A DNA stretch of 7,884 nt from Anaerolineaceae bacterium (GTDB lineage Bacteria; Chloroflexota; Anaerolineae; Anaerolineales; Anaerolineaceae), in NCBI GenBank assembly GCA_003448875.1, contig DLXG01000297.1, positions 1 through 7,884 on the forward strand, given 5' to 3'. The position numbers and the translations under genes were made by a program. Shown piece by piece: positions 1 through 5,041 of this stretch. Numbering within the stretch: position 1 is the first letter of the stretch; each line of letters opens with the position of its first letter. Under the pieces are notes generated by a model that was not told the DNA's origin, did no database searches, and was given only the letters and a program-made list of their open reading frames with translations.

Positions 1-372
1 CGTGTAACGCGGCAGATACTCCACCAGCAAGGGACGCGGCCCAACCAGGCTCATCTCACCGCGCAGGACGTTGAACAATTCTGGTAATTCATCGAGACTG
101 GTGGAGCGCAGGAAGCGCCCCAGCGGGGTCAGCCGCTCGGCATCCGGCAAAGCATTACCGTGCCTGTCTACCGCGTTACGCATGGTACGGAACTTATAGA
201 GGGTAAAAATTTTTCCTCCCAAACCCGGGCGCGGCTGCTTGAAAAGAACCGGCCCGCCTTCCTTAAAGTAAATCAACAATGCGATGATGCCCATCAACGG
301 TAAAGCGATCAGCATGCCCGGGACGGTAATGACCAAATCAAAAATGCGTTTTTCCAGTGGTATACTCTTCAT
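1..372 (-). CDS. Bacterial sugar transferase (polyprenyl-phosphate phosphoglycosyltransferase), 3' part outside the window
   Basis: Only the first 124 codons are visible; the frame is still open at base 1. The family (Bac_transf, as in PglC, WecP-type and exopolysaccharide initiating enzymes) moves a phospho-sugar from a UDP-sugar to undecaprenyl phosphate at the cytoplasmic membrane, the first step of surface polysaccharide or glycan assembly. Visible hallmarks are a hydrophobic N-terminal membrane segment at about residues 11-36, a GGPVLFKQPRPG block (39-50), the KFRTMR motif (60-65), and SLDELPELFNVLRGEMSLVG (92-111) running into PRP. D94-E95 fit the catalytic Asp-Glu pair of the family. 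There is no long N-terminal multi-pass domain, so this looks like the short monotopic PglC-like form, provided the ATG at 372 is the true start; no strong Shine-Dalgarno precedes it. It is divergent from the selenoprotein gene, so its operon partners lie outside the window. The sugar specificity cannot be read from the sequence. Confidence 0.9.
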   Translation of the reverse strand, partial: MKSIPLEKRIFDLVITVPGMLIALPLMGIIALLIYFKEGGPVLFKQPRPGLGGKIFTLYKFRTMRNAVDRHGNALPDAERLTPLGRFLRSTSLDELPELFNVLRGEMSLVGPRPLLVEYLPRYT

Positions 373-385
373 ACTCAGCCGGATG

Positions 386-395
386 AATTATAATT
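386..395. promoter_or_regulatory. Palindromic -10-like element in a divergent intergenic region
   Basis: The 52-bp gap between the divergent sugar transferase and selenoprotein genes contains the perfect palindrome AATTATAATT. It gives TATAAT on the + strand (389-394) and on the - strand (392-387). On the + strand, transcription would start near 401, followed by GGGAG (412-416) and the ATG at 425, which is a sensible layout. On the - strand the leader would be only about 8 nt. Neither strand has a convincing -35 at 16-18 bp, so this is a tentative call. Confidence 0.35.
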
Positions 396-424
396 CAGCC
401 AATTCCAAAGCGGGAGCATGAGCG

Positions 425-676
425 ATGAAATTGGACATTACCATTGAATACTGCGCAGTTTGACACTACACCGAACGAGCCATCAGTTTGATGGTCAGCC
501 TGCTCAAACAACACGAGTCGCGCATTCAACAAATTACGCTGATCCCTTCCGATGGGGGCTGCTTTGAGGTAACCGTCAACGGAAAACGGATTTACTCCAA
601 ACTGCAAACCCATCGTCACGCCGAACCCGGCGAAATTCAAAATTTGCTTTTATCTTTTATCAAGGAAGGTGGTTAA
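425..676 (+). CDS. selW: SelW-like selenoprotein (Rdx family, thioredoxin-like), Sec encoded by TGA at 461-463
   Basis: Reading through one TGA gives an 83-residue protein with Cys10-Ala-Val-Sec13 near its N-terminus after a first beta strand (KLDITIEY). A FEVTVNGKRIYSK strand pair and a C-terminal helix follow. This is the SelW/SelT/SelH (Rdx) layout: mammalian SelW also has C10-x-x-U13, a matching FEV-V-GK-I-SK stretch and a similar length (about 87). The family is thought to act in thiol redox reactions through the CxxU/CxxC pair; substrates in bacteria are not defined. The start is fixed by GGGAG 8 nt upstream of the ATG and by an in-frame stop at 419-421. TGA is not generally recoded here, because trpS, rplT and the two genes ending at 5041 and 6258 all stop with TGA. 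A SECIS-like hairpin follows the codon. trpS starts 4 nt after the stop, so the two are probably co-transcribed. Without recoding, only a piece from 488 or 491 lacking the active site would be annotated. Confidence 0.87.
461..495 (+). promoter_or_regulatory. Selenocysteine UGA codon and bacterial SECIS-like hairpin
   Basis: After the TGA (461-463), CCATCA (480-485) pairs perfectly with TGATGG (489-494) around the loop GTT. G479-T495 adds a wobble pair. The apical loop begins 22 nt after the UGA and starts with G. Known bacterial SECIS elements lie inside the coding region directly downstream of UGA, with a small apical loop bearing a G at its beginning at roughly this spacing, where SelB binds. 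The lower stem is not obvious by eye. The hairpin also encodes residues AISLMV of the protein. Confidence 0.75.
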
Positions 677-680
677 GTCT

Positions 681-1667
681 ATGGCAAAAAAAGGAAGAGT
701 CTTTTCCGGCGCACGCCCGACCGGCAGGCAGCACCTCGGTAACTACCTCGGTGCCATGCTGAATTATGTTGCCCTTCAGGAGGATTACGATTGCATTTAC
801 TGCATTGTGGATGTCCACGCCTTGACAACCCTCGATACCACCCAGGACTTGCGTCAAAACACCTACGAAATGGCGCTGGACTGGCTGGCGGTTGGCATTC
901 GGCCGGAAGAGTCGATTGTTTTTGTTCAATCGCATGTGCCGCAGGTAATGGAACTGCACACCTATCTTTCTATGGTAACACCACTGGGTAAATTAACCGA
1001 TTTACCCACCTTCAAAGAAAAAGCGCGTGAACAACCTCACAATGTTAACTACGGGCTGGTTGGTTACCCGGTGTTGATGACCGCCGATATTGTGCTTTAT
1101 AAAGCCGATGTTGTACCGGTTGGTGTGGATCAGGCTCCACATCTGGAATTCGCACGAGAAACTGTCCGTTCCTTTAACTACCGCTATAACACGCAGGTGT
1201 TGATTGAGCCTCAGATGAAAGTAACCCATGTGCCCAAAGTCATCGGAATTGACGGCCAGCAAAAGATGAGTAAAAGCCTGAACAACCACATCGAACTGGC
1301 TGCCACGCCCGAAGAAACCCGACAGCGCGTCATGCAAATGGTCACCGATCCTCAGCGCATACGCCGCAGTGATCCCGGCAACCCGGATGTGTGCAATGTG
1401 TTCAGTATGCACAAAATTTTTTCCAGCCCGGAACAGGTGAAGATGGTCAACACCGAATGCCGCCGGGCGGGCATCGGCTGTGTGGATTGTAAGAAACTGT
1501 TTGCCGAAAACCTGAATAATCATCTGCAGCCCTTCCGCCAGCGCCGTGAAGAAATTGCCAAAAACCCGGATGAGGTCTGGGATGTGCTGAGAGACGGTGC
1601 CAGACGGGCAAGACAGATTGCCGAAGCGACAATGGTGGAAGTCCGGCAGGCAATTGGGTTGCCCTGA
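681..1667 (+). CDS. trpS: Tryptophanyl-tRNA synthetase with a [4Fe-4S]-type cysteine motif
   Basis: This class Ic synthetase charges tRNA-Trp with tryptophan in the cytoplasm. The 328-residue length is typical of bacterial TrpRS. The HIGH-type signature is HLGN (residues 18-21, within [13 protein letters not shown]) and the second ATP-binding signature is an exact KMSKS (195-199). The ATG at 681 is preferred over an in-frame GTG at 669, because the latter lies inside the AAGGAAGGTGG ribosome-binding region (662-672). Four cysteines, C238, C260, C267 and C270, form C-x21-C-x6-C-x2-C. This closely matches the C-x22-C-x6-C-x2-C motif that holds a [4Fe-4S] cluster in Thermotoga maritima TrpRS (C236, C259, C266, C269), near the tRNA anticodon-binding region. 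The gene follows the selenoprotein gene by 4 nt, and its TGA overlaps the dtd ATG by one base, so translation is probably coupled. No T-box or trp leader is visible upstream. Confidence 0.97.
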   Translation: MAKKGRVFSGARPTGRQHLGNYLGAMLNYVALQEDYDCIYCIVDVHALTTLDTTQDLRQNTYEMALDWLAVGIRPEESIVFVQSHVPQVMELHTYLSMVTPLGKLTDLPTFKEKAREQPHNVNYGLVGYPVLMTADIVLYKADVVPVGVDQAPHLEFARETVRSFNYRYNTQVLIEPQMKVTHVPKVIGIDGQQKMSKSLNNHIELAATPEETRQRVMQMVTDPQRIRRSDPGNPDVCNVFSMHKIFSSPEQVKMVNTECRRAGIGCVDCKKLFAENLNNHLQPFRQRREEIAKNPDEVWDVLRDGARRARQIAEATMVEVRQAIGLP

Positions 1668-2104
1668 TGCGTACTGTCATTCAACGAGTCAGACGCGGTG
1701 CCGTCAGTGTGGAGGGCCGTCGCATTGCTGAAATTGGGCAGGGGCTCGTCATTCTGTTGGGAGTCGGTCCGGCGGATACCGCCGAAACCGCTCAAACCTT
1801 AGCCCGCAAAATTGCCCAGTTACGTATTTTTGAAGATGAAAACGGCAAGATGAACCTTTCCTTGCTGGATATTGGCGGCGAAGCGCTGGTAGTCTCTCAA
1901 TTCACTCTATATGCTGATGCCCGCAAAGGCAACCGCCCCTCGTTTACCGACTCAGCTCCGCCGGAAATTGCCGCACCTTTGGTTGACCAGTTTGCCGGAT
2001 TTTTGCGCGCTTTGGGCGTTCCGGTACAATGCGGAGAATTTGGCGCCCACATGCTGGTAGAAATTGAGAACGACGGACCGGTTACGATCTGGCTGGAAAA
2101 ATAG
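1667..2104 (+). CDS. dtd: D-aminoacyl-tRNA deacylase (DTD)
   Basis: DTD is a cytoplasmic homodimer that hydrolyses the ester bond between a D-amino acid and tRNA (D-Tyr, D-Trp, D-Asp and others), and also Gly-tRNA-Ala, keeping D-residues out of proteins. The 145-residue length is standard. Both active-site signatures are present: SQFTLYAD (77-84) and the NDGPVT motif (135-140), whose Gly-Pro pair forms the chiral-selective cis-Gly-Pro element across the dimer. The conserved NRPSF (89-93) and GAHM (126-129) segments are also visible. The start ATG overlaps the trpS stop (TGATG), implying translational coupling. Placement next to trpS is sensible, since mischarged D-Trp-tRNA is a known DTD substrate. 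No terminator is evident after its TAG; the next feature is the infC promoter. Confidence 0.97.
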   Translation: MRTVIQRVRRGAVSVEGRRIAEIGQGLVILLGVGPADTAETAQTLARKIAQLRIFEDENGKMNLSLLDIGGEALVVSQFTLYADARKGNRPSFTDSAPPEIAAPLVDQFAGFLRALGVPVQCGEFGAHMLVEIENDGPVTIWLEK

Positions 2105-2117
2105 TGGCTAAAAATTG

Positions 2118-2147
2118 TTGACGCCCGCTTTGGAGATGTGGTAATAT
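2118..2147 (+). promoter_or_regulatory. Promoter of infC
   Basis: TTGACG (2118-2123) and TAATAT (2142-2147) are separated by 18 bp, close to the housekeeping sigma consensus. Transcription would start at about 2153-2155, giving a leader of about 77 nt before the infC start codon. The site lies just after the dtd stop, so infC need not depend on read-through from the trpS-dtd block. Confidence 0.65.
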
Positions 2148-2152
2148 CATTC

Positions 2153-2190
2153 ACAAACCGGCTGCATGAAGGATGAGCGGACGGTTTTGT
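2153..2190 (+). promoter_or_regulatory. Hairpin at the 5' end of the infC leader
   Basis: ACAAACCG (2153-2160) pairs with CGGTTTTGT (2182-2190) with a single bulged T. Inside it, GCT (2161-2163) pairs with AGC (2176-2178) and CAT with ATG, closing a GAAGG loop (2168-2172). It begins at the predicted transcription start. It could protect the mRNA 5' end or take part in regulation. It has no clean U-tract after the stem, so I do not call it a terminator. Confidence 0.4.
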
Positions 2191-2216
2191 ATAAATAAAC
2201 CAATCGAGAAGAGAAG

Positions 2217-2233
2217 AAAGGAGCAAGCCCATT
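2217..2233 (+). promoter_or_regulatory. Shine-Dalgarno and ATT start codon of infC
   Basis: AAAGGAG (2217-2223) stands 7 nt before ATT (2231-2233), and an in-frame TAA at 2192-2194 limits the start from above. There is no in-frame ATG in the family-conserved N-terminal region, and the in-frame GTG at 2270 would remove 13 residues and has no comparable SD. IF3 genes characteristically use rare AUU-type starts, which IF3 itself discriminates against, giving autogenous control. Confidence 0.85.
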
Positions 2234-2794
2234 AGCACAACAAATTATCGGGTAAATGAATCCATTCGGGTGCCAGAAGTGCGCGTCATCGGCCCTAATG
2301 GCGAAAACTTGGGGGTGCTGCCAATTGATAAAGCCCTGCGTGCCGCACGGGAAGCGGAATTGGATCTGGTAGAGGTCGCACCGGGGGCAACTCCGCCCGT
2401 CTGCCGGATCATGGATTTTGGTAAATTCTTATACGAACGCACCAAAAAAGAGCGCGAAGCCCGAAAATCACAGACCAAAATCGAAGTCAAAGAGATTCGT
2501 CTTCGCCCCAAAACCAATGAACACCACCGCGGCTTTAAGACCCGCGATGCCCGCCGCTGGCTGCAGGATGGAATGAAAGTGCGGGTTACCGTCCGCTTCC
2601 GGGGGCGTGAAATCACCTACCCAGAACTGGCGCTGGAAGATCTCAAAGAAATCGCACAGGAACTGGCTGATGTTTCCACCGTTGAACAGATGCCCTCGTT
2701 GGAGGGCAAAACCATGACCATGGTGCTTGCACCGGTCAAAGGTGGAAAGAAAAAGGCCGTTGAAAGCGGCGAAAAAGTAACCAGCGAAGAATAA
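2231..2794 (+). CDS. infC: Translation initiation factor IF-3
   Basis: IF3 binds the 30S subunit, prevents premature 50S joining and checks the initiator tRNA and start codon. From the ATT start the protein is 187 residues. The N-terminal domain runs to about residue 75 and includes INESIR-like VNESIRVPEVR (8-18) and MDFGKFLYE (61-69). A lysine/arginine-rich linker helix follows. The C-terminal domain (about 85-168) contains VKEIRLRPKT, RFRGREIT (122-129) and SLEGKTMTMVLAP (156-168), the IF3 signature. A charged tail of about 19 residues extends beyond the usual end. The first residues YRVNESIRVPEV match family N-termini, which supports starting upstream of the GTG at 2270. Control by start-codon discrimination is expected from the ATT codon. 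It heads the conserved infC-rpmI-rplT order, but rpmI has its own promoter in the 107-nt gap. Confidence 0.97.
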   Translation: MSTTNYRVNESIRVPEVRVIGPNGENLGVLPIDKALRAAREAELDLVEVAPGATPPVCRIMDFGKFLYERTKKEREARKSQTKIEVKEIRLRPKTNEHHRGFKTRDARRWLQDGMKVRVTVRFRGREITYPELALEDLKEIAQELADVSTVEQMPSLEGKTMTMVLAPVKGGKKKAVESGEKVTSEE

Positions 2795-2820
2795 CTTCTG
2801 CCATTTTCAAGCCCGGCGTC

Positions 2821-2848
2821 TTGTTTGAATCCAAAAATCTGGTATAAT
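2821..2848 (+). promoter_or_regulatory. Promoter of rpmI-rplT (consensus, extended -10)
   Basis: A perfect TATAAT (2843-2848) is preceded by TGG (2840-2842), making an extended -10. TTGTTT (2821-2826) at 16 bp serves as the -35. Transcription would start near 2855, about 47 nt before the rpmI GTG. This lets the two ribosomal protein genes be expressed apart from infC. Confidence 0.75.
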
Positions 2849-2849
2849 G

Positions 2850-2872
2850 AGCGGTCGCGGAAGCAGACCGTT
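2850..2872 (+). promoter_or_regulatory. Small hairpin in the rpmI leader
   Basis: CGGTC (2852-2856) pairs with GACCG (2866-2870). G2851-T2871 and A2850-T2872 can extend the stem, and an inner GC/GC pair narrows the GGAA loop. An AT-rich stretch containing TTTTT follows. It straddles the predicted transcription start, so it may be only partly transcribed. Its role is unknown; a weak attenuator or simply chance symmetry are both possible. Confidence 0.25.
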
Positions 2873-2901
2873 ATATCTATTTTTACGAGAGGAGAGTCAC
2901 C

Positions 2902-3138
2902 GTGCCTCGCAAAGCAAAAGCAGGAAAAATCAAGCTGAAAACCCACAAGGCAACCTCCAAACGGTTTCGCCTGACCGGGTCGGGCGTGCTTGTGCGCACG
3001 AAAGGCGGTAAAAGCCACCTCCGCCGCCGCACTTCCAAGCGCACAAAAGCCCTCTTCACCGAGATGCTCCCCGTTCAAGGGGAAAACATCATCAAGCGTG
3101 TTCGTCGTTTGGCGCCTTATCTGGACAAGAAGGATTAA
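2902..3138 (+). CDS. rpmI: 50S ribosomal protein L35
   Basis: L35 is a small, very basic protein of the large ribosomal subunit. The core KLKTHKATSKRFRLTGSGVL (residues 12-31) and the C-terminal helix ending in APYLDKKD are typical. The protein is 78 residues against about 65 for most L35s; the extra length is a Lys/Ala-rich N-terminal stretch before the conserved KTHKAT. The GTG start at 2902 is supported by AGAGGAGAG, with GGAG at 2891-2894 and 7 nt spacing, and the Met-Pro N-terminus matches the family. It is separated from infC by 107 nt with its own promoter, and from rplT by 93 nt containing stable hairpins. Confidence 0.96.
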   Translation: MPRKAKAGKIKLKTHKATSKRFRLTGSGVLVRTKGGKSHLRRRTSKRTKALFTEMLPVQGENIIKRVRRLAPYLDKKD

Positions 3139-3139
3139 G

Positions 3140-3204
3140 GCCGGTTCGTTCATTCATTATTTTGGTGCGGCTGTTGGGTGTTTACAACAGGTGAAATCAC
3201 CGGC
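3140..3204 (+). promoter_or_regulatory. Structured rpmI-rplT spacer, candidate L20 control site
   Basis: CTGTTG (3171-3176) and CAACAG (3185-3190) form a perfect 6-bp hairpin with loop GGTGTTTA. It is followed directly by GTGA-AA-TCAC (3191-3200), closed by G3190-C3201. GCCGG (3140-3144) can pair at long range with CCGGC (3200-3204), or GGTG (3164-3167) with CACC (3198-3201), so alternative folds exist. In several bacteria L20 represses its own operon by binding structured mRNA that mimics its 23S rRNA site. Whether this element does so is inference. Confidence 0.4.
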
Positions 3205-3231
3205 GCCCAGGGGTTCGCAAAGGAGTAAGCA

Positions 3232-3579
3232 ATGCGTGTAAAAGGTGGACCGCAAGGTCATCTACGACATAAAAAAGTCCTGAAATTTGCCAAAGGCCAG
3301 CGCGGCACGAAACATTTTCTTTTCCGCCGGGCCAACGAAGCCATGCTCAAAAGCTTATGGTATGCCTATCGGGATCGGCGCACCCGCAAGCGGGATTTGC
3401 GCAAGTTATGGATCACCCGCATCAACGCGGCTGCCCGTATGAACGGCGTTTCTTACAGCCGGTTGATCTATGCCCTGCGCAAGGCGAACATTAATCTCAA
3501 CCGTAAAATGCTGGCTGATCTGGCCGTGCGTGATCCTCAGGCATTCGCCGCAGTGGTAGCACAGGCTCAGGCATCCTGA
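3232..3579 (+). CDS. rplT: 50S ribosomal protein L20
   Basis: L20 binds 23S rRNA directly, is needed early in 50S assembly, and in many bacteria represses translation of rpmI-rplT. The 115-residue length is standard. The long basic N-terminal helix region with [20 protein letters not shown] is intact, followed by [20 protein letters not shown] and the globular C-terminal part with [20 protein letters not shown] and [16 protein letters not shown] (3219-3225) sits 6 nt before the ATG. An intrinsic terminator lies 35 nt downstream, so this is the last gene of the infC cluster. Confidence 0.98.
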   Translation: MRVKGGPQGHLRHKKVLKFAKGQRGTKHFLFRRANEAMLKSLWYAYRDRRTRKRDLRKLWITRINAAARMNGVSYSRLIYALRKANINLNRKMLADLAVRDPQAFAAVVAQAQAS

Positions 3580-3614
3580 AACTGACTCCAACGGTTCTGC
3601 ATAACGCCAAACCC

Positions 3615-3646
3615 AACGGGATGGACAGGCTCCATCCCGTTTTTTT
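3615..3646 (+). terminator. Intrinsic terminator of infC-rpmI-rplT
   Basis: ACGGGATGGA (3616-3625) and TCCATCCCGT (3631-3640) are perfect inverted repeats with loop CAGGC. A3615-T3641 extends the stem to 11 bp, and seven T residues (3640-3646) follow. It separates the ribosomal protein genes from the macro-domain gene. Confidence 0.95.
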
Positions 3647-3677
3647 ATGCGGTATACTTGTGCAGCAGGAGGACAAA

Positions 3678-4244
3678 ATGACGGCGATCAAACGCGTTCA
3701 CACCTTTCCTAACGGCCAGTGCCTTGAATTGATTGAGGGCGATATAACCCTTCAAGAAGTAGATGCCATCGTCAATGCCGCTAACGAATTTCTCCAACAC
3801 GGCGGCGGAGTGGCGGGTGCTATCGTCCGTCGCGGCGGCCAGATCATTCAGGAAGAAAGTGATCGCTGGATTCAAGAGCATGGGCCGGTAACCCATGCAA
3901 CCCCAGCCTATACCACTGCCGGTAAATTGCCCTGTAAATATGTGATTCATGCGGTTGGGCCGGTTTGGGGAATGAACAATGCCGATGAAAGGCTCGCCAC
4001 GGCGGTCTTCTCCAGCCTGCGGCTGGCAGAAAGTCTGGGTGTGCATTCCATCGCCCTGCCGGCCATCTCCACCGGCATCTTTGGCTTCCCCAAAGACCGC
4101 GCTGCCCGCATCATATTACATACCATTTCAGAGTACTTTGAGCAAAATGCACAATCTCAATTAAGACTGATCCGCCTGACCTTATGGGATCAGGAAACGC
4201 TGGACGAATTTGTGCGCATGTGGGATGCAGAAATCGGCAAATAA
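3678..4244 (+). CDS. Macro-domain protein, probable ADP-ribose / O-acetyl-ADP-ribose hydrolase
   Basis: The 188-residue protein is a single macro domain, a fold that binds ADP-ribose and in many members removes it from proteins or nucleic acids or deacetylates O-acetyl-ADP-ribose. Conserved elements are GDI (21-23, adenine contact), IVNAANEFL (31-39) with the NAAN motif, the glycine loop GGGVAGAI (42-49), CKYVIHAVGPVWG (86-98), and ALPAISTGIFGFP (126-138) lining the phosphate and distal ribose. The ATG at 3678 is chosen because AGGAGG (3667-3672) lies 5 nt before it; the in-frame ATG at 3621 is inside the terminator stem. A TATACT at 3653-3658 could be its -10, but I see no matching -35. The next gene starts 11 nt after its stop, suggesting co-transcription. 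The substrate (protein, RNA, DNA or a small molecule) cannot be told from the sequence. Confidence 0.92.
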   Translation: MTAIKRVHTFPNGQCLELIEGDITLQEVDAIVNAANEFLQHGGGVAGAIVRRGGQIIQEESDRWIQEHGPVTHATPAYTTAGKLPCKYVIHAVGPVWGMNNADERLATAVFSSLRLAESLGVHSIALPAISTGIFGFPKDRAARIILHTISEYFEQNAQSQLRLIRLTLWDQETLDEFVRMWDAEIGK

Positions 4245-4255
4245 TCCTGGTGAAC

Positions 4256-5041
4256 ATGATTACCTCCATCCAAAACCCAAAAATTCAGCGGGTACGCTCA
4301 TTGCTTCAACGCCGCTCCAGCCGGGAAGAAGAACAAGCCTTTGTCATCGAAGGCGCACGGCTGATTCATGAAGCCTTTCAAAGCGGAGTCCCGCTTGACC
4401 TTGTGCTGATCAGCAGCCAGCCATCCCCACGTGCCGCACAACTGGCAGAAGAACTTGCCGCCGCCGGTATTTTGCTTGAAAAAGTATCGGCAGAGTTGTT
4501 TGCACGTATATCGGACACCGAAAATCCGCAGGGGATTCTGGCTATTGTCCGTCAGCAGTCCCCTCCGCTCCGGCAGGGTTGGGATTTTCTGGTCGTTGCC
4601 GATGGTCTGCGTGACCCGGGCAACCTTGGCACATTATTGCGTACCAGCGCAGCCGCTGCAGCCGATGGCGTGATTCTCACTCCCGCATGTGCGGACGTTT
4701 ACTCGCCCAAAGTGGTACGCTCTGCCATGGGCGCACATTTCAGGCTGTCCATTCTGCACAAGACGTGGGAGGAAATTATCACGCTGTGCCGTCAGCGGCC
4801 GGGGCAACCCGCTCGTGTACTGGTTAGCGAGGTGGATAACGGCACACCCTGCTGGCAGGTTGACCTGCGGCGACCGCTGGCACTGGTGATCGGCAGCGAG
4901 GCCGAGGGCGTCTCATCCGCCGCTAAACAGGCCGCGGACCAGTGTCTCATCATCCCGATGCCGGGTCAGGTTGAATCGCTCAATGCCGCCGTTGCGGCGG
5001 GGATCCTGCTGTTTGAAGTCGTCCGCCAGAGGTATCCATGA
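4256..5041 (+). CDS. SpoU-family RNA 2'-O-methyltransferase (RlmB/TsnR-like)
   Basis: SPOUT-class SpoU enzymes transfer a methyl group from S-adenosylmethionine to a ribose 2'-OH of rRNA or tRNA, using a knotted C-terminal domain as a dimer. The 261-residue protein has an N-terminal substrate-binding domain (about 1-98: ITSIQNPKIQRVRSL, then FVIEGARLIHEA). The catalytic domain carries motif 1 GLRDPGNLGTLLRT (117-130, with N123 and R129), motif 2 VIGSEAEGVS (211-220, with E215) and motif 3 IPMPGQVESLNAAVAAGI (233-250), the knot segment. The overall form resembles 23S rRNA (guanosine-2'-O) methyltransferases, but the target base is unknown. The ATG at 4256 fits the family N-terminus MITSxxNP; an in-frame GTG at 4250 is an alternative. 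Its SD is poor, so coupling to the upstream macro gene is likely. Its stop overlaps the DUF711 start by 4 bp (ATGA). Confidence 0.95.
   Translation: MITSIQNPKIQRVRSLLQRRSSREEEQAFVIEGARLIHEAFQSGVPLDLVLISSQPSPRAAQLAEELAAAGILLEKVSAELFARISDTENPQGILAIVRQQSPPLRQGWDFLVVADGLRDPGNLGTLLRTSAAAAADGVILTPACADVYSPKVVRSAMGAHFRLSILHKTWEEIITLCRQRPGQPARVLVSEVDNGTPCWQVDLRRPLALVIGSEAEGVSSAAKQAADQCLIIPMPGQVESLNAAVAAGILLFEVVRQRYP

Noticed and set aside
461..463. The TGA as a nonsense mutation (pseudogene) or a recoded Trp codon
   Set aside because: It falls exactly at the redox position of the CxxU motif, a SECIS-like hairpin follows, and TGA is used as a normal stop by trpS, rplT and two other genes. A sequencing error turning a Cys codon into TGA cannot be excluded from this window alone.
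395..640. 81-codon minus-strand open frame
   Set aside because: It lies antisense over the selenoprotein gene; its product has no recognisable features and the + strand frame carries family motifs.
488..676. A separate 62-codon gene starting at TTG 488 or ATG 491
   Set aside because: It lacks the first strand and active-site Cys of the Rdx family and has no SD at the right distance; read-through from 425 explains it better.
1002..1523. 173-codon minus-strand open frame inside trpS
   Set aside because: It is an antisense shadow of a well-supported synthetase gene, with no SD or motifs.
2617..3153. 178-codon minus-strand open frame across infC and rpmI
   Set aside because: It overlaps two certain genes, a consensus promoter and their spacer on the other strand.
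3653..3658. TATACT as the -10 of the macro-domain gene
   Set aside because: A promoter is expected after the terminator, but there is no -35 at 16-18 bp and no extended -10, so it is not listed as a feature.
3621..3677. Upstream ATG 3621 as start of the macro-domain gene
   Set aside because: It lies within the terminator stem; AGGAGG at 3667-3672 serves ATG 3678, which matches the domain boundary.
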